From Maribacter sp. (lineage in GTDB: Bacteria > Bacteroidota > Bacteroidia > Flavobacteriales > Flavobacteriaceae): a stretch of 64,000 nucleotides of DNA. Below are positions 32,038 through 41,668 of the stretch, one piece after another. The stretch lies in NCBI GenBank assembly GCA_011050675.1, contig DRFI01000023.1, positions 1 to 64,000 on the forward strand, in the 5' to 3' direction. The translations under genes and the position numbers were made by a program. The notes below the pieces were generated by a model that saw only the letters and a list, made by a program, of their open reading frames with translations, did not search any database and was not told the origin of the DNA. Positions within the stretch are counted from its first letter, which is position 1, and the number at the start of each line of letters is the position of its first letter.

Positions 32038-33345
32038 ATGGGGACATTCAAAATTGAAGGAGGGCATCAGTTATCTGGTGAAATAACCCCTCAAGGAGCA
32101 AAGAACGAAGCACTTCAAATACTTTGCGCAGTACTACTTACAGATGAAAAGGTAACCATTAATAATATTCCTGATATTGTTGATGTAAATAAACTTATAG
32201 CTCTTTTAGAGGATTTAGGTGTAAAAATACAGAAGAAAGGTAAGGGGTCATATACATTTAAAGCAGACGATATTAATTTAGATTATTTACAGTCTGATCA
32301 ATTTAAACAAGATGGTAGAGGTCTACGGGGCTCAATTATGCTTGTAGGGCCTTTACTGGCACGTTTTGGTAAGGGATATATACCTAAACCAGGAGGAGAT
32401 AAAATTGGTCGTAGACGTTTAGATACTCATTTCGAAGGTTTTATAAAACTTGGTGCTAAATTTCGTTACAACAGAGAAGAGTACTTCTATGGTGTAGAAG
32501 CAGATAAGTTAAAAGGTACCTATATGTTGTTGGATGAAGCTTCTGTAACAGGAACAGCCAACATAGTTATGGCTGCTGTTTTAGCAGAAGGCCAAACAAC
32601 GATATACAACGCTGCATGCGAGCCTTATTTACAACAGTTATGTAAAATGTTGAATAGAATGGGCGCCAAAATTTCTGGTGTTGGTTCTAATCTTTTAGTT
32701 ATTGATGGTGTAGATAAATTAGGTGGTACAGATCACCGTATGTTACCTGATATGATTGAAATTGGTAGCTGGATAGGTTTAGCAGCAATGACCAAAAGTG
32801 AGTTGACTATTAAAGATGTTAGCTGGGATGACTTGGGTCAAATACCAACAGTGTTCGGCAAGTTAGGTATCACATTAGAAAGAAAAGGTGATGATATTTA
32901 TATTCCTGCTCATAAAGATGGATACGAAATACAAAATTATATAGATGGTTCTATTTTGACCATTGCCGATGCTCCATGGCCAGGATTAACTCCTGATTTA
33001 TTGAGTATTATTTTAGTAGTGGCAACACAATCTAGGGGAGAGGTTCTTATTCATCAAAAAATGTTTGAAAGCCGCTTGTTTTTTGTAGATAAGTTGTTAG
33101 ATATGGGAGCAAAAGTTATTTTATGCGATCCGCACAGAGCTACGGTAATTGGGCATGATTTTAAGTCAACGCTTAAGGCTACAACAATGACATCGCCAGA
33201 TATTAGAGCTGGGGTTTCATTGTTAATTGCAGCATTGTCAGCGAAAGGAACTTCTACAATTCATAACATAGAACAAATTGATAGAGGTTATGAAAATATA
33301 GATGAGAGATTACGTGCAATAGGAGCTAAAATTGTAAGGCTTTAA
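32038..33345 (+). CDS. murA: UDP-N-acetylglucosamine 1-carboxyvinyltransferase
   Basis: A 435-aa MurA that starts peptidoglycan synthesis by transferring enolpyruvate from PEP to UDP-GlcNAc. The inside-out barrel repeats are complete, with the N-terminal QGAKNEALQIL and the C-terminal DIRAGVSLLIAAL. The active-site loop reads KPGGDKIGRRRLDTH: the catalytic Cys (Cys115 of E. coli) is Asp121. Such Cys-to-Asp enzymes are active and insensitive to fosfomycin in other bacteria. It ends at a strong bidirectional terminator. Confidence 0.95.
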   Translation: MGTFKIEGGHQLSGEITPQGAKNEALQILCAVLLTDEKVTINNIPDIVDVNKLIALLEDLGVKIQKKGKGSYTFKADDINLDYLQSDQFKQDGRGLRGSIMLVGPLLARFGKGYIPKPGGDKIGRRRLDTHFEGFIKLGAKFRYNREEYFYGVEADKLKGTYMLLDEASVTGTANIVMAAVLAEGQTTIYNAACEPYLQQLCKMLNRMGAKISGVGSNLLVIDGVDKLGGTDHRMLPDMIEIGSWIGLAAMTKSELTIKDVSWDDLGQIPTVFGKLGITLERKGDDIYIPAHKDGYEIQNYIDGSILTIADAPWPGLTPDLLSIILVVATQSRGEVLIHQKMFESRLFFVDKLLDMGAKVILCDPHRATVIGHDFKSTLKATTMTSPDIRAGVSLLIAALSAKGTSTIHNIEQIDRGYENIDERLRAIGAKIVRL

Positions 33346-33365
33346 GTATTTGTTCATATGACATA

Positions 33366-33408
33366 AAAAACTCCTTAATTAGATATCGCATCTAATTAAG
33401 GAGTTTTT
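33366..33408. terminator. Bidirectional terminator between murA and pirin gene
   Basis: A perfect 19-bp stem (33366-33384 with 33390-33408; core CTCCTTAATTAGAT) with a 5-nt loop and A/T tracts on both sides serves both convergent genes. Confidence 0.92.
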
Positions 33409-33428
33409 ATTTAAGTGCTATTTAAAAA

Positions 33429-34427
33429 TTATTTTTCAACTATTGTTCCATCGGGATATTTAGCAAATCTACCTCTTTCAGTATCATGAGTTTGGTCAGG
33501 GTGTCTCCATGGCCATCCACCAAATTGTGTTAATCTAAATTCTTCCATTGCTTTTTGTAACTCCTCATCCGTATTCATAACGAAAGGACCATATTTAGCG
33601 ACAGGTTCTTTAATTGGTTTGCCTTGTAGTATTAAAAGATGGGCGTTAGAGCCAATAGCTCTCAAGGTTATCTCATTTGTAGAATCAACTTCAATACCAT
33701 GATTTGGTTGTATTAATTCACCATCAATCTCAATAGTATCTCCCTCGTAAAAGTAAATTGTTCTTATAGTATTCTCTTGAGCCTTTGGTAGGTTAATAGT
33801 GCCGTTGGCGTTAATTTTTATGTTCCAGATGGCAACATCATTATCATCATCGCTAGCCCATGAATTTGGCGCTGGACTAGGAGCCTGTATTGTGTTGAAA
33901 GTACCTGCAATAATTTTAATAGTACCATTTTCATACTTAACTAAGGGAATATCCTCATGCCATAACATTTTAAAATGTGGATCAACGAGTTTGCTTTTCT
34001 TAGGTAGATTAAGCCATATTTGAAAAAGCTCTAACGTATTTTCTTTATCGGTATGTATTAGTGGAAACATTTCGGAATGTTGTACACCGCTACCAGCAGT
34101 CATCCATTGTACATCTCCTTCGCCAAAACGACCAGCTGCACCCAATGAATCTGAATGGTCACAGAATCCTTTATTCACTACAGTAATAGTTTCAAATCCG
34201 CGATGCGGATGTGCAGGAAAACCTGGTATGGTTGTACCGTGGTACATTCTATAACCATCTTTAATAGTAAAATCATTTCCTAAATTTCTTCCTTCCAAAG
34301 AATCATCAGGACCTAGTTCTCCATTCCCTTTAGGGTATTGATCTAAATGATATACACAGAATAAAAATGGATCTTGTGTCTGCCAAGGGAAACCCAATTG
34401 AAAAACATTTTTAATGATACTTTTCAT
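33429..34427 (-). CDS. Pirin family protein
   Basis: A 332-aa bicupin. The N-terminal cupin has the metal-binding set HPHRGFETITV (two His), a further His in GVQHSEMFP near 120, and Glu close by, as in pirins. The C-terminal pirin domain follows from about 190. Longer than typical by a C-terminal tail (WPWRHPDQTHDTERGRF). Members act as quercetinases or transcription co-regulators; which applies here is unknown. It shares a terminator with murA, with the VOC gene 24 bp upstream in the same direction. Confidence 0.9.
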   Translation of the reverse strand: MKSIIKNVFQLGFPWQTQDPFLFCVYHLDQYPKGNGELGPDDSLEGRNLGNDFTIKDGYRMYHGTTIPGFPAHPHRGFETITVVNKGFCDHSDSLGAAGRFGEGDVQWMTAGSGVQHSEMFPLIHTDKENTLELFQIWLNLPKKSKLVDPHFKMLWHEDIPLVKYENGTIKIIAGTFNTIQAPSPAPNSWASDDDNDVAIWNIKINANGTINLPKAQENTIRTIYFYEGDTIEIDGELIQPNHGIEVDSTNEITLRAIGSNAHLLILQGKPIKEPVAKYGPFVMNTDEELQKAMEEFRLTQFGGWPWRHPDQTHDTERGRFAKYPDGTIVEK

Positions 34428-34451
34428 ATGAATTGTGATTTAGGTGATGGT

Positions 34452-34895
34452 TTAATGGACAGCATTGTTGATTTCAACCCAATTGTTTTCTGGATCTTTT
34501 AAATATATCTGACGTACTCCGTCAGCCCTTAGAGTCACTGTATTCTCTTTGCCTGGCCAGTCCCAATATGTTATCTTTTTTTCTTCTAACGAAGCAATTA
34601 GTTCATCTAATTTTTGAGTAGCTAAGCATAGGTGAACACTTTTACTGTGTTCCATGGCTACACTATCTTTTCCTATTAAATGCAATTGCGAATTTCCTTG
34701 AATAGCGAACCACTTAAAACCTGAAGGTGCAGAAGGATGCGGAATTTCTCTTAAATTTAAAACGTCTTTGTAAAAAGCTCCAACTTTGTCCAAGTCTTTA
34801 ACGATGACCGAATAATGGTCGTATTGAAAATCGAAAGATTGCGCAGACAAAAACGGACCTGAAATAAAAAGGATTAAAACGATAATTTTTTTCAT
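34452..34895 (-). CDS. Exported glyoxalase/VOC family protein
   Basis: A 147-aa protein starting at ATG 34895 (MKKIIVLILFISGPFLSAQ), with a signal peptide cleaved near residue 19. The mature part is one VOC domain: FQYDHYSVIVKDLDKVGAFYKDVLNL at the front, SKSVHLCLAT in the middle, and QIYLKDPENNWVEI at the end. His and Glu metal ligands are in place. Periplasmic location is unusual for glyoxalase relatives. It probably forms a transcript with pirin. Confidence 0.85.
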   Translation of the reverse strand: MKKIIVLILFISGPFLSAQSFDFQYDHYSVIVKDLDKVGAFYKDVLNLREIPHPSAPSGFKWFAIQGNSQLHLIGKDSVAMEHSKSVHLCLATQKLDELIASLEEKKITYWDWPGKENTVTLRADGVRQIYLKDPENNWVEINNAVH

Positions 34896-34936
34896 TGAAA
34901 CGGTATAAGTTTGAGCGTTCAAGTTACTTAAAAATG

Positions 34937-34966
34937 AAAGAAGCTATCTGTTAAGATAGCTTCTTT
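34937..34966. terminator. Hairpin between amidohydrolase and VOC genes
   Basis: AAAGAAGCTATCT and AGATAGCTTCTTT form a 13-bp stem with a GTTA loop. The T-run is better on the plus strand; on the minus strand it would end the amidohydrolase transcript. Confidence 0.7.
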
Positions 34967-34977
34967 TTAATTGTATT

Positions 34978-36405
34978 CTATTTACCATCTAATGGTGGTG
35001 GACCATCAATCATTGGCTCATAGACTTCATCACCTTTACGTGTTTTAAACTCTTCTTTAACTTTAGTTATCAATTTTGGATTTTTAAACAAATCTAACAT
35101 TGTCATACCCATTGCTTTTGATGCGTGAATCATACCTTTATGACCAATAGACATACCGCCGCAGGCAACAACTGCCCAAGAATGCCATGGTGTACCAGTC
35201 GGTGCAACTGAAACGCCTAAGTTAATGTTTGGCACATTCCAACTAACATCTCCTACATCGGTAGAACCACCACCTGGGTTTTCTTCCGTTTCCTTTAAAG
35301 GATGAACAGTTCCATCTAAACCAACTTCAGGTTTACCTGTAGCTTTTTGAATTGCTTTACCAAAAACTGTTTCCTCTTCAGTATAGGTGATTGGTCCTAA
35401 TAACTCAAGATTATTCTGCATAATTTCTCCACCAGAACGGTTTACCAAGGTTTCATATATACCTGAAACTAAAGATATTTTATAATCAACGTTTGCCATA
35501 ATAGCAGCACCTTCTGCCATTGCTTTTACGCGCTCATATGTAGGTAACATTTTTGATCTTTTAGGGTCTCTAACACGAACCCAAAGTTTTGCATAATCAG
35601 GTACAACATTTACAACTTGCCCACCATCTTGTATATGATAGTGAATTCTAGAAGTTGGTAATATATGCTCTCTATAGTAGTTAATACCTGTAGTATATAA
35701 TTCTAAAGCATCAGATGCACTACGACCATTCCATGGATCCATAGAGGCATGTGCCGCTTGACCATAAAATTCTACAACAAAATCAATTAATGATAATCCG
35801 CTTTGAACATCTGCTTCTATACCTGCAGACGGGTGCCAGCTTACATTTACATCAACATCAGCCCAAAGTCCGGCTTTTACCATCCATACTTTAGCAAAGT
35901 ATTTTTCTTCAGCAGGAGTACCTAAGAATTTTACGGTTCCTTTAATTTTACCGGCATCCATTAATTCTTTTATGGCAATTGCAGAGCCAAGACTTGCTGT
36001 ACCAAACATGTTATGTCCACAACCATGACCTGCAGCACCTTCTTTGAAAGGTTCTTTTACAGGAGATGTTTTTTGTGATATACCCGGTAGTGCATCAAAT
36101 TCACCTAGAATACTAATAACAGGGCTTCCAGAACCATAGGTAGCAGTAAATGCAGTTGGTATATCTGCAACGCCTCTAGTAACGGTTAAACCGTTCTTTT
36201 CGGCATAATCAGCTAAAATTCTAGAAGATTCGGTTTCATCAAAGGCTGTTTCGGCAAGAGCCCAAATAGAATCACTTATTTTAATAAGTTCTTCTTTATG
36301 TTTTTCTATAGAAGAAATGAGTTGGTTTTTGTCTTTGCTCATTTTCTGAGAAAAAACAGATGCGCTCATGCAAAGGCAAAGCGCCATTAAAAACGTTTTT
36401 TTCAT
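34978..36405 (-). CDS. Exported M20-family amidohydrolase (AbgB-like)
   Basis: A 475-aa peptidase M20/amidohydrolase with a signal peptide (MKKTFLMALCLCMSASVFSQ). Metal-site motifs are GEFDALPG and AAGHGCGHNMFG near 105-140, then PAEEKYFAKVWM with the catalytic Glu, and the dimerisation domain from about 215. It resembles the AbgB aminobenzoyl-glutamate hydrolase B subunit. Acyl-amino acid or dipeptide hydrolysis in the periplasm is likely, exact substrate unknown. Stand-alone gene. Confidence 0.9.
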   Translation of the reverse strand: MKKTFLMALCLCMSASVFSQKMSKDKNQLISSIEKHKEELIKISDSIWALAETAFDETESSRILADYAEKNGLTVTRGVADIPTAFTATYGSGSPVISILGEFDALPGISQKTSPVKEPFKEGAAGHGCGHNMFGTASLGSAIAIKELMDAGKIKGTVKFLGTPAEEKYFAKVWMVKAGLWADVDVNVSWHPSAGIEADVQSGLSLIDFVVEFYGQAAHASMDPWNGRSASDALELYTTGINYYREHILPTSRIHYHIQDGGQVVNVVPDYAKLWVRVRDPKRSKMLPTYERVKAMAEGAAIMANVDYKISLVSGIYETLVNRSGGEIMQNNLELLGPITYTEEETVFGKAIQKATGKPEVGLDGTVHPLKETEENPGGGSTDVGDVSWNVPNINLGVSVAPTGTPWHSWAVVACGGMSIGHKGMIHASKAMGMTMLDLFKNPKLITKVKEEFKTRKGDEVYEPMIDGPPPLDGK

Positions 36406-36629
36406 TTTAGTTTGGTATTGGTTATTAAAGTTCTAAGTAAATATACCAATTTAAATTCATGGTTTTCACTTGCTTATTGGTTGCGGTATTTGATGATATA
36501 GAAGTTGATAAAATTATGCAGCTATATTTTAGATATGCTTATTTAGGCAGCAATCGCATACTAATTATATAATTTAATGACTCATTTTTCGTTAATAATC
36601 AAATCACCACGTTTTAAAAATTTAGAATT

Positions 36630-37679
36630 ATGAAAAATCTAGTGTTTAAATTATCTGTGACAGCTATATTTTTTTCAATTGTAGCCTGTAGTTCAACCAA
36701 TAGAATGACAATGGGTATTACACAGCCGGCTCAAGTATCTATTCCAAATGATGTTGTAAATGTTGGTATTGTTAACCGAAGTAGTGCTTCAGAAAAGAAT
36801 AAAGTCTTAGATGATATTGATAAGATTTTATCCTTAGAAGGACTTAATTTAGACAAAGAAGGAGCACAGAATGCTGTTTCTGGTCTTAAGTATGAACTTG
36901 AACGTGGAAACCAATTTGAAACGGTAAAAATTATTGACAACCAAAAGGATATTGTTAAAGGACTAAGTGTTTTTCCATCAGAACTTTCCTGGGAAATTGT
37001 TGATCGTTTATGTAAGGAAAATGGTGTTGATGTTATTTTTTCACTTGAATTTTATGACACAGATACTGCTGCTGATTATGAAATGACAATGGTTAATATT
37101 CCTAATAATTTAGGTATTAAAGCTAACGTGCCAGGGCATAGAATTAAATTAAATACAGCAATTAAAAACGGATGGAGAATATATGATCCTTTAAATAGAA
37201 CGATTGTTGATGAGTATGTTTCTAACGATAGATTATATTCTATGGGTGAGGGTATAAATCCAGTCAAAGCATTAGAAGCGGTTGTTGGTAGAAAAGAAGC
37301 TGTTTTAAGTACTAGCTCTAAATTGGGTGCTAATTATGCGCTTTTTACTAGACCAGAGAAAATACGTATTGCTAGAGACTATTTTGTTAAGGGTAGTGAT
37401 AATTTTGAAATCGCAAAAAGAAGAGCGCAAGCAGGTGACTGGGATGGCGCAGCAGATTTATGGAATTCAGAATTAAATAATAGTAAAGGTAAAATAGCTG
37501 GTAGGGCATATTATAACATGGCTATTAGTAATGAAATTAACGGAAATCTTATTAAGGCTATAGAATTTGCATCAAGAGCATATACAGATTACGAAACAAA
37601 AGAAGCTTTGCAATATGTAAATATGCTTAAAAGAAGAGTGGTGAACCAAAAAGAATTAGAGCGTCAATTATCTAAATAG
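36630..37679 (+). CDS. DUF6340 family lipoprotein
   Basis: A 349-aa predicted lipoprotein (IVACSS lipobox, Cys20). The family is restricted to Bacteroidota. The mature protein begins with an alpha/beta region (VPNDVVNVGIVNRSS) and ends in TPR-like helices from about 250 (WDGAADLWNSELNN, RAYYNMAISNEINGNLIKAIEFA). Probably a periplasmic scaffold of unknown role. It converges on the photolyase gene with a 2-bp gap and no terminator between. Confidence 0.82.
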   Translation: MKNLVFKLSVTAIFFSIVACSSTNRMTMGITQPAQVSIPNDVVNVGIVNRSSASEKNKVLDDIDKILSLEGLNLDKEGAQNAVSGLKYELERGNQFETVKIIDNQKDIVKGLSVFPSELSWEIVDRLCKENGVDVIFSLEFYDTDTAADYEMTMVNIPNNLGIKANVPGHRIKLNTAIKNGWRIYDPLNRTIVDEYVSNDRLYSMGEGINPVKALEAVVGRKEAVLSTSSKLGANYALFTRPEKIRIARDYFVKGSDNFEIAKRRAQAGDWDGAADLWNSELNNSKGKIAGRAYYNMAISNEINGNLIKAIEFASRAYTDYETKEALQYVNMLKRRVVNQKELERQLSK

Positions 37680-37681
37680 AT

Positions 37682-38992
37682 TTAGCTTATCGCTTCCTTA
37701 TAGGTTTCTAAACATCGCTCTCTAGCCATTTTATGGTCTACCATTTTTTCTGGGTAGTTATCAGTGCCGTATTCTGAAATCCAAGTTTTAATATACTTTT
37801 TGTCTTTATCAAATTTTTCGACTTGAGTCATTGGATTGAATATTCTAAAATATGGAGCTGCATCAACACCGCTGCCAGCTGCCCATTGCCAATTACCAAC
37901 ATTAGAGCTCATTTCATAATCCAATAATTTTTCGGCAAAGTAAGTTTCTCCCCATCGCCAATCTATCAAAAGGTGTTTGCATAGAAAGCTGGCAACTAAC
38001 ATGCGTACACGATTATGCATGTAACCCGTCGCATTTAATTGTCGCATACCGGCATCTACTAAAAGGTAACCTGTTTCACCTTTCTTCCATTTTTCAAATT
38101 CAGCCTCGTTATTTCGCCAGTCAATACGGTCATATTTAGCTCTAAAAGCATTGTTTACTGTATGAGGAAAATGATATAAAATGGTCATAAAAAATTCACG
38201 CCATATTAATTCGCTCCAAAAAACCTTATTATTCTCTGCTATTGCTTTCTTCATCATTTTACGTACAGATACGGTTCCAAAACGTAAATGTGGACCCAGC
38301 AAAGAAGTACCGTTTTCCTTCGCTGGAAAATTGCGGGTATCCTCATAATTGTCAATTAACGTGGGGGTAACATCATAGTCGGGTACTGCAATAGACGATT
38401 TCTCAAAACCAATATCACTGAGCGATAAATTTGGTAGACGAGAATTGGGTATTAGATTTGATAAAAACTGGCTTGTGTAATAAATTTTTAAATCTTGGTC
38501 AGCATTGAAATGCTCTTGCCATTTATTTTTATAGGGAGTATACACAACATAAGGATCACCATCACCTTTAACTATTTCAGATCTTTCAAAAATTACTTGA
38601 TCTTTAAATGTTTTAAATTCTATATCCTTCTCTTCTAGAAATTCTGATACTTTATCATCTCTCTCTTTTGCATATGGCTCATAGTCCCTGTTAGTATACA
38701 ATGACATGACCTCATATTCTTCAGTCAATTTTTCAAGAATATCCATTGGTTTACCATAGTACATTGCTAATGAGCTGTTATGTTCTTCTTGCAATTCATT
38801 TCGCATTGTCTGCAAAGCTTCATGAATAAAAGTTACCCTAGCATCATCTTCTGGTAGTTTTGTAAGAATTTCTTTGTCGAAAATAAAAACTGGAAGCACA
38901 GGATAATCTCCTTTTAATGCTTCTAAAAAACCAACATTATCATCGAGCCTTAAATCTCTTCTAAACCAAAATATGGATATTTTTTTTGACAT
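37682..38992 (-). CDS. phrB: Deoxyribodipyrimidine photolyase (cryptochrome/photolyase family)
   Basis: A 436-aa flavoprotein that repairs UV dimers in light. The N-terminal antenna domain starts ISIFWFRRDLRLDDNVG. The FAD domain has GPHLRFGTVSVR, ELIWREFFM, MHNRVRMLVASFL and SSNVGNWQWAAGSGVDAAPYFRIFNP, with the class I signature complete. It abuts the SDR gene (stop and start adjacent), and a SRPBCC gene precedes that, giving a three-gene set common in Flavobacteria. Light or carotenoid control is possible but no regulator is seen. Confidence 0.93.
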   Translation of the reverse strand: MSKKISIFWFRRDLRLDDNVGFLEALKGDYPVLPVFIFDKEILTKLPEDDARVTFIHEALQTMRNELQEEHNSSLAMYYGKPMDILEKLTEEYEVMSLYTNRDYEPYAKERDDKVSEFLEEKDIEFKTFKDQVIFERSEIVKGDGDPYVVYTPYKNKWQEHFNADQDLKIYYTSQFLSNLIPNSRLPNLSLSDIGFEKSSIAVPDYDVTPTLIDNYEDTRNFPAKENGTSLLGPHLRFGTVSVRKMMKKAIAENNKVFWSELIWREFFMTILYHFPHTVNNAFRAKYDRIDWRNNEAEFEKWKKGETGYLLVDAGMRQLNATGYMHNRVRMLVASFLCKHLLIDWRWGETYFAEKLLDYEMSSNVGNWQWAAGSGVDAAPYFRIFNPMTQVEKFDKDKKYIKTWISEYGTDNYPEKMVDHKMARERCLETYKEAIS

Positions 38993-39682
38993 TTAGTTTA
39001 CGTTTAAAGTTGAAAGTCCGCCATCTACTCCAATTATTTGCCCAGTTATCCAAGTACTCTTGTCACTTAATAGAAAAACTGCTGTGTTGGCAATATCCTC
39101 GGCGTTACCAACTCTTTTAAGTGGATGGCGTTCACTCATTAACTCTCTCTTCTTATCATTATTTAAGAGTCTTTTTGCTAAAGGTGTATCCACTAATGAA
39201 GGGGCTACAACATTTACTCGAATTCTCGGGGCATATTCTGCAGCCATTGATTTTGCAAAACCTTCAATTGCACCTTTTGCAGCAGCTACACTAGTATGAA
39301 AAGGCATACCGGTACCAACAGCCACTGTGCTAAAAAAGACCATGCTAGAACCTTCGTTCATTCTAGATATTATTTCTTTAACGACGTTAACCATTGCAAA
39401 GAAGTTAAGTTGCATATCTTCTTTTATAGTATCTAAAGACATCATTTTAAAGGGCTTTAAATTAATACTACCTGGGCAGTACACAAAACCGTCTAAAGTT
39501 TCAGGTAATTTAGAAATATCTAAAGTATCGGTAGTTGCATCAAAATTAATATGTGTTACATTTTCGTGATCTAATGATTCGAATGTTCGTGATGCTACAA
39601 AGAGATGATGTGTTTCTTGTAATTCTTTAACAATAGAAAGGCCGATACCATGAGAGCCGCCAATAAGAAGTATATTTTTCAT
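38993..39682 (-). CDS. SDR-family oxidoreductase lacking the catalytic Tyr
   Basis: A 229-aa Rossmann-fold short-chain dehydrogenase. The cofactor motif GGSHGIGLSIV is at 8-18 and the C-terminal APSLVDTPLAKR is typical. In the active site Ser118 and Lys136 are kept, but the usual YxxxK reads SVAAAKGAIEGF, with Val132 where Tyr belongs. It may be catalytically altered or a binding protein. It is packed between the photolyase and SRPBCC genes with no gaps, so function is probably linked to theirs. Confidence 0.88.
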   Translation of the reverse strand: MKNILLIGGSHGIGLSIVKELQETHHLFVASRTFESLDHENVTHINFDATTDTLDISKLPETLDGFVYCPGSINLKPFKMMSLDTIKEDMQLNFFAMVNVVKEIISRMNEGSSMVFFSTVAVGTGMPFHTSVAAAKGAIEGFAKSMAAEYAPRIRVNVVAPSLVDTPLAKRLLNNDKKRELMSERHPLKRVGNAEDIANTAVFLLSDKSTWITGQIIGVDGGLSTLNVN

Positions 39683-40180
39683 TTAAAATGATTTTAGTTG
39701 AAGTTGATTTGGAATATTGTTTACAGTCCCGAATAATTCTTTCAGCTTTTGCTCCCTAAACTTAAATATTTCCATCAATTGTTTTTTTACGATAATGGGG
39801 TGGGCTAGTTGACCTAGTAGACCAAAAGGAATTTTATAATCAATTATATCTTCCATTATAACGCCCTCGTCTATTTCATTAATAAAATGCTTGTGATGCC
39901 AAAGTGCGTAAGGACCAAAACGCTGTTCGTCAACAAAGTAACTACCCTGTTCAACGTGGGTTATTTCAGTAACCCATTTTGTGGTATATCCAGGAAATGG
40001 AGATACTTTGTATTGTATAATTTGCCCAGGAAACATTTCTCTATCCGCACCAGAAAGAATATTGAAACCCATACGTTCTGGAGTAATAACTTTTAAATTA
40101 GTAGGATCCGATAAAAAACTCCAAGCTTCGTTCTTGGATATTGGCAAAGCTTGCTTTGAATGCAGTTGATATAATTTCAT
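39683..40180 (-). CDS. SRPBCC family protein
   Basis: A 165-aa helix-grip protein of the cell-division-inhibitor-like/SRPBCC group: SKQALPISKNEAWSFLSDPTN at the start, ERMGFNILSG, and a C-terminal KFREQKLKELFG helix. These bind hydrophobic ligands. First gene of the photolyase operon (SRPBCC, SDR, photolyase). No clear promoter box found. Confidence 0.88.
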   Translation of the reverse strand: MKLYQLHSKQALPISKNEAWSFLSDPTNLKVITPERMGFNILSGADREMFPGQIIQYKVSPFPGYTTKWVTEITHVEQGSYFVDEQRFGPYALWHHKHFINEIDEGVIMEDIIDYKIPFGLLGQLAHPIIVKKQLMEIFKFREQKLKELFGTVNNIPNQLQLKSF

Positions 40181-40351
40181 ATGTTTTATTTCGACAACGA
40201 AAAATACTCATATTGTTTAATATTATGTAAAAATAGTTAAACAATATTAAAAACGTATTTTTAATGGGTTAAAAATTAACTTTATCGATTAAATTGAATT
40301 TAGGTCTCTTAAATACAAGGGATTAACTTTATTCTAGTTTATTTTGCAACA

Positions 40352-41578
40352 ATGAAAATTTTCTTTCAATACTTAACTACTATTTTACTCTTCGCATGCT
40401 CGGCGTATTCCACCGCTCAAGAGAATGTGCAGACTGTTGGTAATTTACCGGATGAAATATTTGAAACATCTGGCTTGATCTATTTTAATGGAAATCTAAT
40501 AACACATAATGATTCTGGTAATGAGGCTGTGTTGTATGAGTTAGATACAGTATCACTTTCTATTCAAAGAAGGGTAACAATTTCTAATATTACCAATATT
40601 GATTGGGAAGCCATTTCTCAAGATGAGGATTACATTTATATTGGTGATTTTGGTAACAATGTTGGTACTAGAACTGATTTAGCTGTTCATAGAATTTTGA
40701 AAGACGATTATTTGAATTCAGATACAGTAACTGCCACGACTATTAATTTTTCATACGAAGACCAAAATGATTTCAGTAACAATGGCAACAGCGATTGGGA
40801 TGCAGAGGCATTTTTTGTTATTGATGATACTGTAATAATTCTAACAAAGCAATGGAAAAGCTTAGGTTCTGTAGCCTATGAGTTTCCTAAATTACCAGGA
40901 ACATATGTAGCTAGTAGAGTAGGAGCCGTAGAAAATGTAGGCTTAATAACCGATGCATCTTATGACCTAGAAACTAATAGGCTAGTTGTTATTGGTTATT
41001 CTTCTATCTTAAGTCCGTTTGTTGGTATTATTGAAAGTTTAAATTTAAATTCAGTTTTTGATGGATTTATACAGCAATCACTTGGTCTTAATTTTATACA
41101 GGCAGAAGGTTTAACACAAACGAGTTCTTCTTCATATTTTTTTTCTTCGGAATATTATTCTAGACAAACCCCTACAATTGAATCGCCTTCAAGATTATTT
41201 TCATTTCAAATCCCAGATGTTGTTACAGAAGAACCGGAAATTCCTGAAGAACCTGAGAATCCGGAGGAACCTGAAACTCCAGAAGAACCTGAAAATGAGG
41301 AAAATCCTTCTGAACCAGAACTGCCGGAAAATGATGATGTAGAAGATAAAGTTATAATTTATAGAGATACCTCTTCCAATCAATATTATTATTCTATATC
41401 GACAGATAAAGCTGTATTCGGTCAAATAATATATGATTTATCGGGTAGACAGATTTGGGAAAATTCTGGTGAAATAGAAAAGAAAGGTATTATCTCTCAT
41501 CATCTAGAATCTTCTATTTATTATTTAGCATTATATCTTGAAGATGGCGTTATAGCAACCTCTTTTGCTGTTTATTAA
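40352..41578 (+). CDS. Secreted propeller-like protein with Glu/Pro linker and T9SS-like tail
   Basis: A 408-aa exported protein. Signal peptide about 1-22 (cut after STAQ), then a region of about 260 residues with repeated beta hairpins and Asp-Gly turns like a beta-propeller (IDWEAISQDEDYIYIGDFGNN). An acidic linker of repeated EEPE(N/T)PEEPE units follows at about 290-330, and a final 75-residue beta domain (YYYSISTDKAVFGQIIYDL) resembles the type IX secretion sorting domain. The C-terminal signature is weak. Outer surface or secreted location is inferred; function unknown. Confidence 0.8.
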   Translation: MKIFFQYLTTILLFACSAYSTAQENVQTVGNLPDEIFETSGLIYFNGNLITHNDSGNEAVLYELDTVSLSIQRRVTISNITNIDWEAISQDEDYIYIGDFGNNVGTRTDLAVHRILKDDYLNSDTVTATTINFSYEDQNDFSNNGNSDWDAEAFFVIDDTVIILTKQWKSLGSVAYEFPKLPGTYVASRVGAVENVGLITDASYDLETNRLVVIGYSSILSPFVGIIESLNLNSVFDGFIQQSLGLNFIQAEGLTQTSSSSYFFSSEYYSRQTPTIESPSRLFSFQIPDVVTEEPEIPEEPENPEEPETPEEPENEENPSEPELPENDDVEDKVIIYRDTSSNQYYYSISTDKAVFGQIIYDLSGRQIWENSGEIEKKGIISHHLESSIYYLALYLEDGVIATSFAVY

Positions 41579-41668
41579 TGTAGGTTTCAAGTATTTAAGG
41601 TTTTGTTAACATATCTAGCCCTTCTTTATAAGTAGTTTTGCGATTATAAACTAATCAGCAAAATAATT

